The notes: generated by a model not told the origin, from the sequence alone. A DNA stretch of 39,087 nucleotides from an uncultured Candidatus Saccharibacteria bacterium (GCA_947306585.1 CAMZGX010000004.1:1-39087); one strand, 5' to 3'. Positions 15,814-24,562 are shown, numbered from the stretch's first letter. Numbers and translations are program-made.

Positions 15814-16335
15814 TTATTTTTGAACAAATTTTTTATACAAAGCTAGCATACGTTCACTAACTTCTTCAATTGTGCCAGTACCATCAACATGGTAAACTGG
15901 CACATTTTTTGTTCGGAGTAAACTTTCATATTCTGGCATACGATCACGGAACATATCAAGTTTTTTATTCCAGTTTGCGAGTTCATCATCATCACGACCA
16001 CGAGAGCTAAGTCTTTTAATTGATTCTTCCCTTGGTACATCAATTACAATTACGCCATTCGTTGCGTCTGATAAAATTTCTGAGCCTTTACTATCCTTTG
16101 ACCATGGCTGACCATCCAAAATTACTGGATATCCAGCGTCTTCAGCTGTTTTTACCTCAGCCAAGACTGCAAGCGCCAACTCATCCTCTGGTACCATTGC
16201 AGCGGTCTTAGTATATTCATAGAACTTATCTCTACAGATTTGTCCGACTGATAAAGCTTTTCCAGAAATTTTCTCCGCCAAAATACCACCCTGAGTCGAT
16301 TTCCCAGAGCCAGCTGGCCCATAAATCATAATCAT
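15814..16335 (-). CDS. Adenylate-kinase-like nucleoside monophosphate kinase (second of pair)
   Basis: This 173-aa P-loop kinase starts with MIMIYGPAGSGKSTQGG (Walker A at about residues 6-13). It has VILDGQPWSKDSKG where adenylate kinases have LDGFPRT, and RLSSRGRDDDELANW in place of the LID region, so the LID is the short type. The family moves a phosphate from ATP to a nucleoside monophosphate; replacement of the DGFPRT signature by DGQPW makes the substrate uncertain. Its ATG overlaps the stop of the upstream kinase gene by 4 nt (ATGA), so translation is coupled. The two proteins look like diverged duplicates. Confidence 0.82.
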   Translation of the reverse strand: MIMIYGPAGSGKSTQGGILAEKISGKALSVGQICRDKFYEYTKTAAMVPEDELALAVLAEVKTAEDAGYPVILDGQPWSKDSKGSEILSDATNGVIVIDVPREESIKRLSSRGRDDDELANWNKKLDMFRDRMPEYESLLRTKNVPVYHVDGTGTIEEVSERMLALYKKFVQK

Positions 16336-16859
16336 TTCTTAATTACCTCTTGAATACCTTTAACAACACGTTGATAAACTTCGTCTTGAGTACCAACACC
16401 ATCAATAGTCAAAAGCTTTGCACCATTACCGATTAGATAAGCCAAGATTTCATTCTTGCTCTGCTCATACATTGCATAGCGTTCTTCAATAATATCCTTC
16501 GAGTCTTGATCGCGTCCACGCAGCACTAATCTCTGTTGAACTTCCTCAATTGGGACCTGCATCTCGACGATAATATCGATCTTTTCACCCCTGGTATACA
16601 TAATATCTGCTTGGTTAAAGGTTCTTGGGAATCCATCCAAGATTGCGTTTGGTTCAGTTGATAGTCTAGAAAGGACTAATCCTGACACCATCTCATCATC
16701 AAAAAGTTGTGCGGTTTTGAGTTTTTCAACTACCCAAGGCTCTTTGCTTTCTCTAAGAATTTCCCCCGAAGAAATCCATGGCCATTTAAGATCTGATGCT
16801 AATCTGTTTCCTACAGTCGATTTTCCGGAACCTGGTCCGCCAATAAATACAATTCTCAT
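16332..16859 (-). CDS. adk: Adenylate kinase-like protein (first of pair)
   Basis: This 175-aa protein has the adenylate kinase pattern: IVFIGGPGSGKSTVGNRLA (P-loop), ISSGEILRE (NMP-binding), the diagnostic ILDGFPRTFNQAD (about residues 74-86), and LVLRGRDQDSKDIIEERY for the short LID. It is shorter than E. coli Adk (214 aa) because the LID insertion is lacking. Adk balances AMP, ADP and ATP. The ATG lies 8 nt after a TGG-TACAAT box with no Shine-Dalgarno, predicting a leaderless mRNA. The gene symbol is given for family; a true AMP specificity is not proven because a paralogue follows. Confidence 0.82.
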   Translation of the reverse strand: MRIVFIGGPGSGKSTVGNRLASDLKWPWISSGEILRESKEPWVVEKLKTAQLFDDEMVSGLVLSRLSTEPNAILDGFPRTFNQADIMYTRGEKIDIIVEMQVPIEEVQQRLVLRGRDQDSKDIIEERYAMYEQSKNEILAYLIGNGAKLLTIDGVGTQDEVYQRVVKGIQEVIKK

Positions 16860-16867
16860 ACAACCCT

Positions 16868-16876
16868 ATTGTACCA
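16868..16876 (-). promoter_or_regulatory. Extended -10 before adk
   Basis: TGG-TACAAT on the minus strand ends 8 nt before the ATG and begins directly after the T-run of the rpsU terminator. Confidence 0.55.
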
Positions 16877-16877
16877 C

Positions 16878-16908
16878 AAAAAAGATTCCGCTTATGCAGA
16901 ATCTTTTT
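16878..16908 (-). terminator. rpsU terminator
   Basis: A GATTC...GAATC stem with further inner GC pairs is followed by TTTTTT on the minus strand, just after the rpsU stop. Confidence 0.75.
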
Positions 16909-16911
16909 CTC

Positions 16912-17130
16912 TTACTTAAGTCCAAGCTTGATGCGTTCAGTTTTCTCAGCCTTACGAATCTCGCGAAGGATTGCCTTGCGGCGGCGTTCACGCTTCGAAA
17001 TTGGCTTGCTGAAGCGAAGCTGAGACTTAGCGAGTGGCATAACTCCACTCTGAAGAACCTTACGATTGAAACGACGAATGATGTTCTCGTTTGCCTCGTT
17101 CTGATCTTTTCTAGTTACTTTTATTGACAT
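16912..17130 (-). CDS. rpsU: 30S ribosomal protein bS21
   Basis: This 72-aa, very basic protein matches bS21: NENIIRRFNRKVLQSGVM near the front and the Arg-rich SKRERRRKAILREIRKAEK behind it. bS21 sits near the anti-Shine-Dalgarno end of 16S rRNA on the small subunit. The ATG lies 8 nt after a TATAAT box with no Shine-Dalgarno, so it is predicted to be leaderless. That is notable because bS21 influences ribosome site choice on mRNAs with and without Shine-Dalgarno sequences. It lies downstream of recJ and has its own terminator. Confidence 0.92.
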   Translation of the reverse strand: MSIKVTRKDQNEANENIIRRFNRKVLQSGVMPLAKSQLRFSKPISKRERRRKAILREIRKAEKTERIKLGLK

Positions 17131-17138
17131 ATACCGGC

Positions 17139-17144
17139 ATTATA
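17139..17144 (-). promoter_or_regulatory. -10 box of rpsU
   Basis: TATAAT on the minus strand ends 8 nt before the rpsU ATG, within the 33-bp recJ-rpsU gap. Confidence 0.6.
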
Positions 17145-17163
17145 TCAGATATTGGCAGAAATT

Positions 17164-18834
17164 TCAACCCTTGACGTGTAGTGCCCGGCCTTCGACATAA
17201 ACCCGGCCGTTCCATTCGTTTCGCATCAGCTCAACTACCACTGAAATTGTCTTTCCAACTGGGATTTTTAACCATTCTTCTGGCGCCGAGAATGCTACTA
17301 GTGTCATGCGGTTTCCATCCGCATCTGCCACCACCATTCTGAGATGTTTTCCCTCTTTGCCAACTGCTCTAACTTCAACCGTTTCAACATCTTTTAACTC
17401 AAAGATCGGCTCCTTGTTACCTTCACCGAACGGCTCAAGTTCCGCCATCTCATCCAGTAATTCTTCTGAGAAATCTGACAAATTATCTGCCTTAAATTCA
17501 GCTTCAACTTCCAAATATTTTTCTTGATCCTCAAGATGGAGCGAAGCATAATATTTGTTTACATCCGCAGCAAAATCTTCAATTTTATCTGGCAAGACCT
17601 TCACGCCACAAGCCGCCGAGTGTCCACCACCGCCATAAATCGAATCTGGACAATTTTTAATCGCTTCCGCTAAATTAAAATCACCAAAGCTTCTACCAGA
17701 CCCCTTATAAATATCCGTAAAACCATCACCATCCTCATCATGAGTTGCGGCTTTTGAAAGTACAAATGCTGGTTTGTGATATTTCTCAACTAATCTGCCC
17801 GCAATAATACCAAGTACACCTTCGTGCCATTCACCAGCTACTACGATCACAAGTCGTGAAAGCTCTTCCGTGTAGCGCTCAGAAATTTCTTTCATCGCTT
17901 CAATTTGTTCGTTTCTGCGATCCGAGTTTAAACCATCAAGCTCTTCAGCTAACCTCACCGCCTCAGCTTTTGAATCAGTCATCAGAAGTTTCAAAGAGAT
18001 TTCGGCTGATTCCATACGACCGCCGGCGTTCAATCTTGGGCCAATCTGAAAACCAATTGCTTCCGCCGAGATTCTCGAGGTTTTCGCTACTTTCATCAGC
18101 TCCTTCAACCCTGGTCTGCGAGTCTTTTCTAGCACCTTCTTACCATAAAAAGTTAGCTCACGGTTCAATTTTGAAATCGTCATTGAATCACAAAGTGTAC
18201 CTACCACTACGAGATCCAGCATCCATTTCTCTTGACCATCAGCGATTAGTCCTGCTTTTACTAGTCCTCTTGCCACCATGAATGCCACCCCTACGCCAGC
18301 AAGATCAACTAGCCCAGATTCATGAATTGCCTTTTGTTTAGTCTTAGGAATATCAGTTCGCTTTGGGTTTACTACCGCCAGTGCATCCTTCGGCACCTCT
18401 TTCATTACCTCATGGTGATCTGTTACCACCGTCTTAATCCCTGCCGCTTTGAGCTCGGAAATTACCTCGGAATTATTGCTGCCACAGTCTACCGTAATTA
18501 CCAATGAGACGCCCTCAGAGACCGCTCTCTCTACCGAGCGCTTACTCATACCATAACCATCAATAAAGCGGTCTGGCAGCATTGTAATCACCTCAGAGGC
18601 CCCTGCTAGCTTCAATGCATCCACCATTACTGTCGTCGCGGTTACACCATCCACGTCATAGTCGCCATAGACCATGATTTTTTGACCCGCTTTAATCGCA
18701 TTAGAAATCTCCTGAACCGCTTTATCTATATCTGGTAATTTCGCTTCGATATCACCATCAGAAAGATATTTCGGATGTAAAAATGCATCCGAAATCCCAC
18801 GTTTTTTCAAAATCTCAGAAAAAATCCGAGACAT
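17164..18834 (-). CDS. recJ: Single-stranded-DNA exonuclease RecJ
   Basis: This 556-aa DHH-family nuclease degrades single-stranded DNA 5' to 3' in recombination and repair. Motif I is IMVYGDYDVDGVTATTVM (about 51-68), followed by ITVDCGSNN, VVTDHHEVMKE (the DHH motif) and AVVNPKR. The DHHA1 part has GRSFGDFNLAEAI and the GGGGHSAACG signature (about 398-407), and an OB-like C-terminal end follows. Length is close to the usual RecJ. Its ATG lies 2 nt after the stop of the upstream winged-helix gene, so the two are co-transcribed. Confidence 0.95.
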   Translation of the reverse strand: MSRIFSEILKKRGISDAFLHPKYLSDGDIEAKLPDIDKAVQEISNAIKAGQKIMVYGDYDVDGVTATTVMVDALKLAGASEVITMLPDRFIDGYGMSKRSVERAVSEGVSLVITVDCGSNNSEVISELKAAGIKTVVTDHHEVMKEVPKDALAVVNPKRTDIPKTKQKAIHESGLVDLAGVGVAFMVARGLVKAGLIADGQEKWMLDLVVVGTLCDSMTISKLNRELTFYGKKVLEKTRRPGLKELMKVAKTSRISAEAIGFQIGPRLNAGGRMESAEISLKLLMTDSKAEAVRLAEELDGLNSDRRNEQIEAMKEISERYTEELSRLVIVVAGEWHEGVLGIIAGRLVEKYHKPAFVLSKAATHDEDGDGFTDIYKGSGRSFGDFNLAEAIKNCPDSIYGGGGHSAACGVKVLPDKIEDFAADVNKYYASLHLEDQEKYLEVEAEFKADNLSDFSEELLDEMAELEPFGEGNKEPIFELKDVETVEVRAVGKEGKHLRMVVADADGNRMTLVAFSAPEEWLKIPVGKTISVVVELMRNEWNGRVYVEGRALHVKG

Positions 18835-18836
18835 TT

Positions 18837-19136
18837 TTATCCAATCGTTTTATTTGGCTTTGATTTGTTTGAAAGCTGCTGGCTCTTGATCACCATTGAC
18901 TGCAACTCTTTTAAGATTGGGAATTTTTTATTTGTTTGATAGATAGTGGTATTACCTTTTTTTGTTGCAATTAAAAACTCACCTTTTTCAAGACGATGAA
19001 GTTCCCTCTGAATATTTCCTGGGTCTTCCTTAATTAGCTTCGAGAGTGCACGCACGTGGGTCTTAAAATCTGGATATTTGGCGAAAACCACCAAAATTTT
19101 CCTACGGACTCTCGATGTAATAAACACATCTAACAT
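18837..19136 (-). CDS. Winged-helix DNA-binding protein
   Basis: This 99-aa protein has a compact winged-helix pattern: SRVRRKILVVFAKYP, a recognition-helix region VRALSKLIKEDPGNIQRELHRLEKGEFL, and a wing TKKGNTTIYQTNKKFPI. It resembles the small ArsR/MarR-like HTH proteins that are common in CPR and archaea. A GGAGGT site stands 3 nt before the ATG. It is co-transcribed with recJ and divergent from priA across 84 bp, so it could act on that shared region; the target is inference. Confidence 0.75.
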   Translation of the reverse strand: MLDVFITSRVRRKILVVFAKYPDFKTHVRALSKLIKEDPGNIQRELHRLEKGEFLIATKKGNTTIYQTNKKFPILKELQSMVIKSQQLSNKSKPNKTIG

Positions 19137-19208
19137 ATTACCTCCAATTTCCTCTATTTTATCGCAAAAATGTATTTTTTACAACACGGTTTCTTCTCTA
19201 TTTTAAGG

Positions 19209-19214
19209 TATAAT
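19209..19214 (+). promoter_or_regulatory. -10 box of priA
   Basis: A perfect TATAAT ends 6 nt before the ATG at 19221. It sets the start downstream of the ORF-track start at 19170. Confidence 0.65.
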
Positions 19215-19220
19215 ATAGCT

Positions 19221-21176
19221 ATGTATTACGAGGTTTTGCCAGCAAAGGTTTTTAAGAAATCCCCTCGCCTTGAGGATGGAATTCTCACCTATTCTTTCCC
19301 TGAAAACCTCAAGATCGGCACTCTCGTCGAAGTTCCGCTCGGTAAAAAGTCCACTGTCGGTATCGTTTATAAAAAAGTTAAACAGCCTGAAGGCGACTTT
19401 AAAATCAAGGAGATTTTAAGAACTCTCTACGACGAACCTCTGCCAAATCACCTCTTAAAAGCCATCCTCTGGTTATCTGAATATTATCTCGTTCCCCTTC
19501 CTCAGGTGGTTTCATTGTTCTTGCCAAATACTCTTGAGAAACGTCACAAAATCGCAGCCGAAAAAGACACTTTTAAAGATATCGACACCAAAAATATCCC
19601 ATTAAACTCCGCTCAAACCCGCGCTCTTAGCGAATTAGAGACGAAATCAGCGAACACAAAATTACTCCACGGCATTACTGGCTCTGGTAAAACCAACATC
19701 TACCTGACGCTTGCTAGCCGCGCCTACGGCCAAAATCAATCAACTATTTTGCTCGTTCCCGAAATCGCCCTCACTTCCCAACTTGTCCAAATCTTTCAAC
19801 AAACCTTTGGCGAAAGCGTAGTTTTAATCCACTCTAAACAAACCGACAAAACCCGCCGCGATACCTTCGAATCGCTCATGAATTCCAAATCACCAAAAAT
19901 TGTGATCGGACCTCGCTCCGCTCTTTTTGCACCCCTTAAAGATCTCGGCTTAATCATCATCGACGAAGCTCATGAATCAACTTATTTTCAAGATCAAACC
20001 CCAAAGTATTCTGCTCTTCGTTTAGCTAGCTTTATTGCAAAATCAAAGAATCTTTCTTGTATTCTTGGTACCGCCACCCCTAAAGTTGAGGATTATTACC
20101 TCGCTAAAACTCACAATTCCCTTGTCACCCTTAAAGAAAAAGCTAAAGATACCGCTATTAAGCCAGAAATCACTATCGTTGATTTCAAAAATCGTGACGA
20201 GTTCAGCGCTAACCGTTATTTTTCAAACGCTCTTCTTAAAAAAATCGAGGAAAACCTTAAAAATGGTTACCAAACCTTAATCTATCACAACCGTCGCGGT
20301 TCAGCCCCTCTTACTATCTGTGAATCCTGTGGTTGGCAGGCGCTCTGTCCAAACTGCTTCTTACCTCTTACCCTCCACACCGACTCCTATAAGCTACTCT
20401 GTCACACCTGTGGCTACAAAGAAAAAGTGCCAGTCTCCTGCCCAAACTGTAAACATGCTGAAATCATCCATAAAGGCTTCGGCACTAAATTGCTTGAAAC
20501 TGAGTTAAAACGCCTCTTTAAAACTGCCGAAATCGCGCGTTTTGATGGCGATAACGAGAAAGAAAATACTCTCGATTCCCTCTATTCCGACGTCAAATCC
20601 GGCAAGATCAACATTATCATTGGTACCCAAACTATTGCCAAAGGCCTCGATCTACCAAAACTTGCTACCGTCGGTATTGTTCAGGCTGATTCCGGCCTTA
20701 GTCTCCCGGATTTTTCATCTGAAGAACGCACCTATGACCTTATCAATCAGGTCCTAGGCCGTGTTGGCCGTGGTCACATCAAAGAAGCCAATGCCATCAT
20801 TCAGACTTTCCACCCCGAAAGCCCAGCCATCATCAACGCCATCAACTCCGACTACGAAGCTTTCTTCAATTACCTCATCAAAAAACGCCAGAAGTCTCAC
20901 CTTCCGCCGTTTTTCTATCTTGCAAAGGTTTCCGTCGTCTATAAAACTGAAAAAACTACCCTTTCTAAGATTAAAGAAGTTTATAAATCCCTCAAATCAA
21001 AAGACGGTATCTATCTCTCTGCGCCAATGCCAGCCTTTCATGAACGCACCCCAAGTGGTTTTTGCTGGCAAATTATCATCAAAGCCTCTAATCGCAAGTC
21101 TCTCACCGAGGCCATCAAATCTCTTGAGACCTTCCCTGGCATCCGTCTTTCGATCGATCCACCATCTCTTCTTTAA
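19221..21176 (+). CDS. priA: Primosomal protein N' (PriA helicase)
   Basis: This helicase of about 651 aa restarts collapsed replication forks. After an N-terminal DNA-binding domain it shows Walker A LLHGITGSGKTNIY, ILLVPEIALT, the DEAH box IIIDEAHEST, and SCILGTATPK. The zinc domain contains CESCGWQALCPNCFLPL and LLCHTCGYKEKVPVSCPNC. The late helicase motifs are IIIGTQTIAKGLDLP and LINQVLGRVGRG. The start MYYEVLPAKVF at 19221 is chosen because TATAAT lies 6 nt upstream; the ORF-track start would place the promoter inside the gene. It is predicted to be leaderless. Confidence 0.95.
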   Translation: MYYEVLPAKVFKKSPRLEDGILTYSFPENLKIGTLVEVPLGKKSTVGIVYKKVKQPEGDFKIKEILRTLYDEPLPNHLLKAILWLSEYYLVPLPQVVSLFLPNTLEKRHKIAAEKDTFKDIDTKNIPLNSAQTRALSELETKSANTKLLHGITGSGKTNIYLTLASRAYGQNQSTILLVPEIALTSQLVQIFQQTFGESVVLIHSKQTDKTRRDTFESLMNSKSPKIVIGPRSALFAPLKDLGLIIIDEAHESTYFQDQTPKYSALRLASFIAKSKNLSCILGTATPKVEDYYLAKTHNSLVTLKEKAKDTAIKPEITIVDFKNRDEFSANRYFSNALLKKIEENLKNGYQTLIYHNRRGSAPLTICESCGWQALCPNCFLPLTLHTDSYKLLCHTCGYKEKVPVSCPNCKHAEIIHKGFGTKLLETELKRLFKTAEIARFDGDNEKENTLDSLYSDVKSGKINIIIGTQTIAKGLDLPKLATVGIVQADSGLSLPDFSSEERTYDLINQVLGRVGRGHIKEANAIIQTFHPESPAIINAINSDYEAFFNYLIKKRQKSHLPPFFYLAKVSVVYKTEKTTLSKIKEVYKSLKSKDGIYLSAPMPAFHERTPSGFCWQIIIKASNRKSLTEAIKSLETFPGIRLSIDPPSLL

Positions 21177-21261
21177 AGAGATAGCTTTAGGCTCAAAAAC
21201 ATAAACAATAAGCAGAAGCAAAATGTACTTTCACGCTTTTGTCCTTTCTGCTATCTCTTAT
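21174..21261. repeat. Nested inverted repeat after priA
   Basis: AAGAGATAGC at the priA end is complementary to GCTATCTCTT at about 21251-21260, and between them AGCAGAA/TTCTGCT with CAAAA/TTTTG can form an inner stem. It could be a large 3' RNA fold for priA. No clean T-run follows, so I do not call it a terminator. Confidence 0.45.
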
Positions 21262-21378
21262 GCTCATTTAATTTCCGCTTGCAGTATATTTGTTTACTTT
21301 TAAAAAGAAGACCTTGCTCACCATTAAGCGCCACCACCATTCAAACCCCTTACGCTAGAATAAAGCTTATAATTGTGT

Positions 21379-21384
21379 TATAAT
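21379..21384 (+). promoter_or_regulatory. -10 box of def
   Basis: TATAAT ends 7 nt before the def ATG (spacer AAAAAAT), again predicting a leaderless transcript. Confidence 0.6.
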
Positions 21385-21391
21385 AAAAAAT

Positions 21392-21964
21392 ATGGAAATT
21401 ATTACAACTCCTGATCCACGTCTTCGTGAGAAATCAACCAAAGTTAACAAGATTACCGACGAAACCAGAAAAATCGTCGACGATATGGTGAAGAATTCTC
21501 TCGAATGGGAAAAACAACATCCATACGAGCTTTCTGCTGCTATGGCTGCACCACAACTTGGTTATTTAAAGCGTATCATCATTGTCCGCGAAGATATGGA
21601 AGACAAGAAAAACAATTCCTTCTTAGCTCTCATTGACCCTGAAGTTATCAAAACTGAAGGTAAGATGATTAAAGATTACGAAGGCTGTCTTTCTGTACCA
21701 AATATTTATGGTCTCGTCCCTCGCCCTGCTAAGGCACGCATTAAAGCTAAATTAATCGATGGCACTGAAGTTCGTATTAAAGCTGAGGATTCCCTTGCTC
21801 GTACTCTTCTTCACGAAATCGATCACCTTGAAGGCGTTCTCTTTATTGACCATATCAAAGATCAAAAAGACGCTTGGTTTGAACTCGATGACAAGGGCGA
21901 AATCGTCCCTATTGATTACGAAACTCGCGTAAAAAATAACAAAGAGCTTTTCCCTGATGACTAA
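21392..21964 (+). CDS. def: Peptide deformylase
   Basis: This 190-aa metalloenzyme removes the formyl group from N-terminal Met of new proteins. The three family motifs are visible: AMAAPQLG for GxGxAAxQ, EGCLSVPN (EGCLS, with the metal-binding Cys) and LLHEIDHLEG (HExxH, two metal His and the catalytic Glu). The first motif lacks the usual leading glycines. Its 3' end overlaps fmt by 8 nt, so the enzymes that add and remove the formyl group are made from one message. Confidence 0.95.
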   Translation: MEIITTPDPRLREKSTKVNKITDETRKIVDDMVKNSLEWEKQHPYELSAAMAAPQLGYLKRIIIVREDMEDKKNNSFLALIDPEVIKTEGKMIKDYEGCLSVPNIYGLVPRPAKARIKAKLIDGTEVRIKAEDSLARTLLHEIDHLEGVLFIDHIKDQKDAWFELDDKGEIVPIDYETRVKNNKELFPDD

Positions 21965-22733
21965 GATTATTTTCTTTGGCAACGGACCACTCGCAGACTA
22001 TGCAAAAGCTGTGCTCGAAAAACATTTCGAAATCGTTTTTCATGCTCGCACCAAAGAAGATTTAGAGGAAGTTAAGCATCTTAAAGCTGAAGATCCAACG
22101 TTAAAGGGCGTTCTTGCTAGCTTTGGTGTCATGATTAAATCTGACGTGCTAGATATCTTCGAGCCAGAGGGCATTCTTAACATTCACCCTAGCGCTTTGC
22201 CAAAATATCGTGGTTCTTCCCCTATTGAAACCGCTATTTTAAACGGCGACAAAGACTTTACCTATTCAATCATGAAGCTCGTCAAAGCTATGGATGCTGG
22301 TCCAGTCTATCATCAAGAAACCATCACTTTCGAAGGCTACCCTGAAAAGGATGAGATTTATAAGACCCTTTCCGAAGCTGCTGCTAACTGGCTTGTAGTA
22401 AACATCGAAAACCTTCCTACTCCAACCGAGCAGAATCACGAAAAAGCTACCTTCACCGCTAAATTCGACAAGTCTATGTCACCATTAAAACCAGAGACCA
22501 AAACCGCTGACGAATTATTAAACGAAGTTCGTGCTTTTATCGGTTTTCCAAAATCAAAGTACACTTTCTTTAATCTCGATTGTATCGTCTTAAAGGCTCA
22601 CACCAGCGACACTGAAGAATCAAAACTTAGCCTCAAGTGTTCAGACGGACGTTACCTCGTCGTCGACCAAATCCAGCCAGCTGGTCGCAAGCCGATGGAT
22701 GCCAAATCATTCTTAAACGGATACGCAAAATAA
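21957..22733 (+). CDS. fmt: Methionyl-tRNA formyltransferase, short form
   Basis: This 258-aa enzyme formylates initiator Met-tRNA using 10-formyl-tetrahydrofolate. It shows FFGNGPLADYAKAVLEKHF in the Rossmann start, then the active-site region ILNIHPSALPKYRGSSPIETAIL (catalytic Asn and His; SLLP appears as SALP) and AMDAGPVYHQE with the catalytic Asp. It is about 50 residues shorter than E. coli Fmt (315 aa), mostly through loop and C-terminal shortening, although a C-terminal tRNA-contact region (EVRAFIGFPKSKYTFFN) remains. It overlaps def and ends at a shared bidirectional terminator. Confidence 0.9.
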   Translation: MTKIIFFGNGPLADYAKAVLEKHFEIVFHARTKEDLEEVKHLKAEDPTLKGVLASFGVMIKSDVLDIFEPEGILNIHPSALPKYRGSSPIETAILNGDKDFTYSIMKLVKAMDAGPVYHQETITFEGYPEKDEIYKTLSEAAANWLVVNIENLPTPTEQNHEKATFTAKFDKSMSPLKPETKTADELLNEVRAFIGFPKSKYTFFNLDCIVLKAHTSDTEESKLSLKCSDGRYLVVDQIQPAGRKPMDAKSFLNGYAK

Positions 22734-22761
22734 AAGAACTGCCAACCGGCAGTTCTTTTTT
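22734..22761. terminator. Bidirectional terminator between fmt and surface gene
   Basis: AAGAACTGCC-AACC-GGCAGTTCTT is followed by a T7 tract on the plus strand and by A/T bases on the other, between two convergent genes. Confidence 0.85.
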
Positions 22762-24476
22762 TAGATCTCAGTTCCAAGATAAGTAATCTTTGCATAACCA
22801 TCAGCCATCTTTGCATAATCTGCCGTAGCCGCACTTGATGCCTTAGCATTAGAACCTGTACGGGTTGCATCGACATTTGAAACTGCACATGAATAACAGG
22901 TCATATGCTTAGTAATAGTACTACTTGAAAGTAAGTTACTTGATCCAATATAGCCTGATCCGCCGCCACCACGACAGAACCAACCACCACCAGCGCCACC
23001 ACGCCAGCTCGAGTCACTACATGATCCACCAAAGGTTTCAGCGGTCTGAGTACCACCCAAATAGTCTCCTCCTTCAGCGTAGTTTACATGTTTTTTGGTA
23101 TTGCCGATATAACCACCGCCATGTGCGCCTTGATAGTATCTCGTTCCACCCTGTTCTACACCGCCGGCAGCACCACCAGCCGCAACCATTAAGATCTTGC
23201 GTGAAATATAATATGTTTTATCTGCTGACAACTCACCTTTATAGGTTTCAAGATTTTTTAATACACCAGGCTTCAAGGCAAAATGAGTTGCACCACCACC
23301 AGTACCACCTACACCCCACTCCGTACGAGTATTAGTACCGCCACCATTATAGCCACCGGAACGGTTAGTACCAATCGCAGCCGTATTACTTCCGCCCTTG
23401 CCACCAACTGCCGTATAAAGAATTTGTGAAGCGTCCATTTTTATGACACCGACCGCGTAACCACCAAAACCACCAGTTACGGTTCTTGATTCATAGCTCA
23501 CAGTCCCACCTTGTGCACCCCAAGCTTCAATCTTATAATATCCAGCGTTTGCTAGAACAAAACAGTTATTTTTACCACTATATTCAACGTTTTTTACTTC
23601 CCCAACGCCAAGTTTCAAGGTTTCCGTCACCGTATTTCCAGCCGTTGTACAAGTTTCTAGATCCCACTTTGCCGTCATCTTAACCGTAGCATTATGGTTT
23701 CTGTTAATATCTACTGCAGCTTCAGATCCGCTAAAGTTTTCTGAACCATTACTCCAACCAGCAAAAACATAGCCATCACGCTCTGGTGTCAAATTACTTA
23801 ATTTTATCTTCGTATCATAATTATATATCGTAGGATATTCTGCCTCTTTACTTGGCGTACCACCATTTAAATCCCATTCGAGTCCATAAGAAAAACAAGC
23901 TGGCTTAGCTGTAATTGTATATAAAACATCAGCCGAATAAACGCCTGAAGGCATATCACTATCAACTTTTACGCCATAAGTTATCGTATATTCTTTGGCA
24001 GTTTTATTAGCTTCTGAAGTTTCAAAAAGGACGACTGGAGCCTGCTTTACGGGTACCTGGGAAAAGGCATTTTCATTATTATTTACTAAATAACCCCAGG
24101 TATTATCCGCAAGCTGGGTTCCAGTACTAATAGAAGGTATAGATTTTGTCAGGACGTCATCTCCTGCGCGAGTTAAATCATTGGAATCAGAATTAGTCGA
24201 AATCTTCACTGAAAAACCGGCTGGACAAGTATTTGTATAAGAAATTTTACCTTCACCGGTATAAACCTTTTGCTCCGGAGTTGGAGTGATTGGAATTGAA
24301 ATGTTATCGTCGACTGCCATTGAAACTGCATAATTTGAGTTAATCTCAAAAACAGTCTCCTCTGCATTACTTGCTCCAATTGGGTTCAAAAGCATTGCGG
24401 TCAAAAAAGCGAACGCAAAAAAGCTCAAGAATACTACGGCTTTTTCAAGCATCAAAAAACGGTTCTGCTTTCGCAT
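22761..24476 (-). CDS. Secreted surface protein with InlB-type and glycine-rich (ALK/LTK-like) domains
   Basis: This 571-aa protein has an N-terminal hydrophobic export segment (AVVFLSFFAFAFLTAMLL, about 13-30) ending near ASNAEE. Next comes a beta-rich region with paired cysteines. A Listeria/Bacteroides (InlB B-type) repeat follows, with GYVFAGWSNG and MTAKW (about 235-270). The rest resembles the glycine-rich domain PF12810: YYKIEAWGAQGG, GGFGGYAVGVI, YTAVGGKGG, VGGTGGGATHFAL and a Cys-containing GGAGGGWFCRGGGGSGYIG. The end has no LPXTG signal, so release or non-covalent retention is likely unless the N-terminal segment stays as an anchor. An AAAGGGAG site precedes the ATG. An adhesive role is inference. 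Confidence 0.8.
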   Translation of the reverse strand: MRKQNRFLMLEKAVVFLSFFAFAFLTAMLLNPIGASNAEETVFEINSNYAVSMAVDDNISIPITPTPEQKVYTGEGKISYTNTCPAGFSVKISTNSDSNDLTRAGDDVLTKSIPSISTGTQLADNTWGYLVNNNENAFSQVPVKQAPVVLFETSEANKTAKEYTITYGVKVDSDMPSGVYSADVLYTITAKPACFSYGLEWDLNGGTPSKEAEYPTIYNYDTKIKLSNLTPERDGYVFAGWSNGSENFSGSEAAVDINRNHNATVKMTAKWDLETCTTAGNTVTETLKLGVGEVKNVEYSGKNNCFVLANAGYYKIEAWGAQGGTVSYESRTVTGGFGGYAVGVIKMDASQILYTAVGGKGGSNTAAIGTNRSGGYNGGGTNTRTEWGVGGTGGGATHFALKPGVLKNLETYKGELSADKTYYISRKILMVAAGGAAGGVEQGGTRYYQGAHGGGYIGNTKKHVNYAEGGDYLGGTQTAETFGGSCSDSSWRGGAGGGWFCRGGGGSGYIGSSNLLSSSTITKHMTCYSCAVSNVDATRTGSNAKASSAATADYAKMADGYAKITYLGTEI

Positions 24477-24503
24477 TTTCTCCCTTTCATTTCATTAGCA
24501 TAT

Positions 24504-24522
24504 GTGTTTAATTTTTAAACAC
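24504..24522. promoter_or_regulatory. Perfect palindrome upstream of surface gene
   Basis: GTGTTTAA-TTT-TTAAACAC is an 8+3+8 perfect inverted repeat about 30-45 nt before the surface-gene ATG. It could be an operator for a dimeric regulator. It is not followed by the T-run expected of a minus-strand terminator. Confidence 0.4.
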
Positions 24523-24562
24523 TTTTTTTAACACCGTTATTTATAGTATCACGGCACACAAA

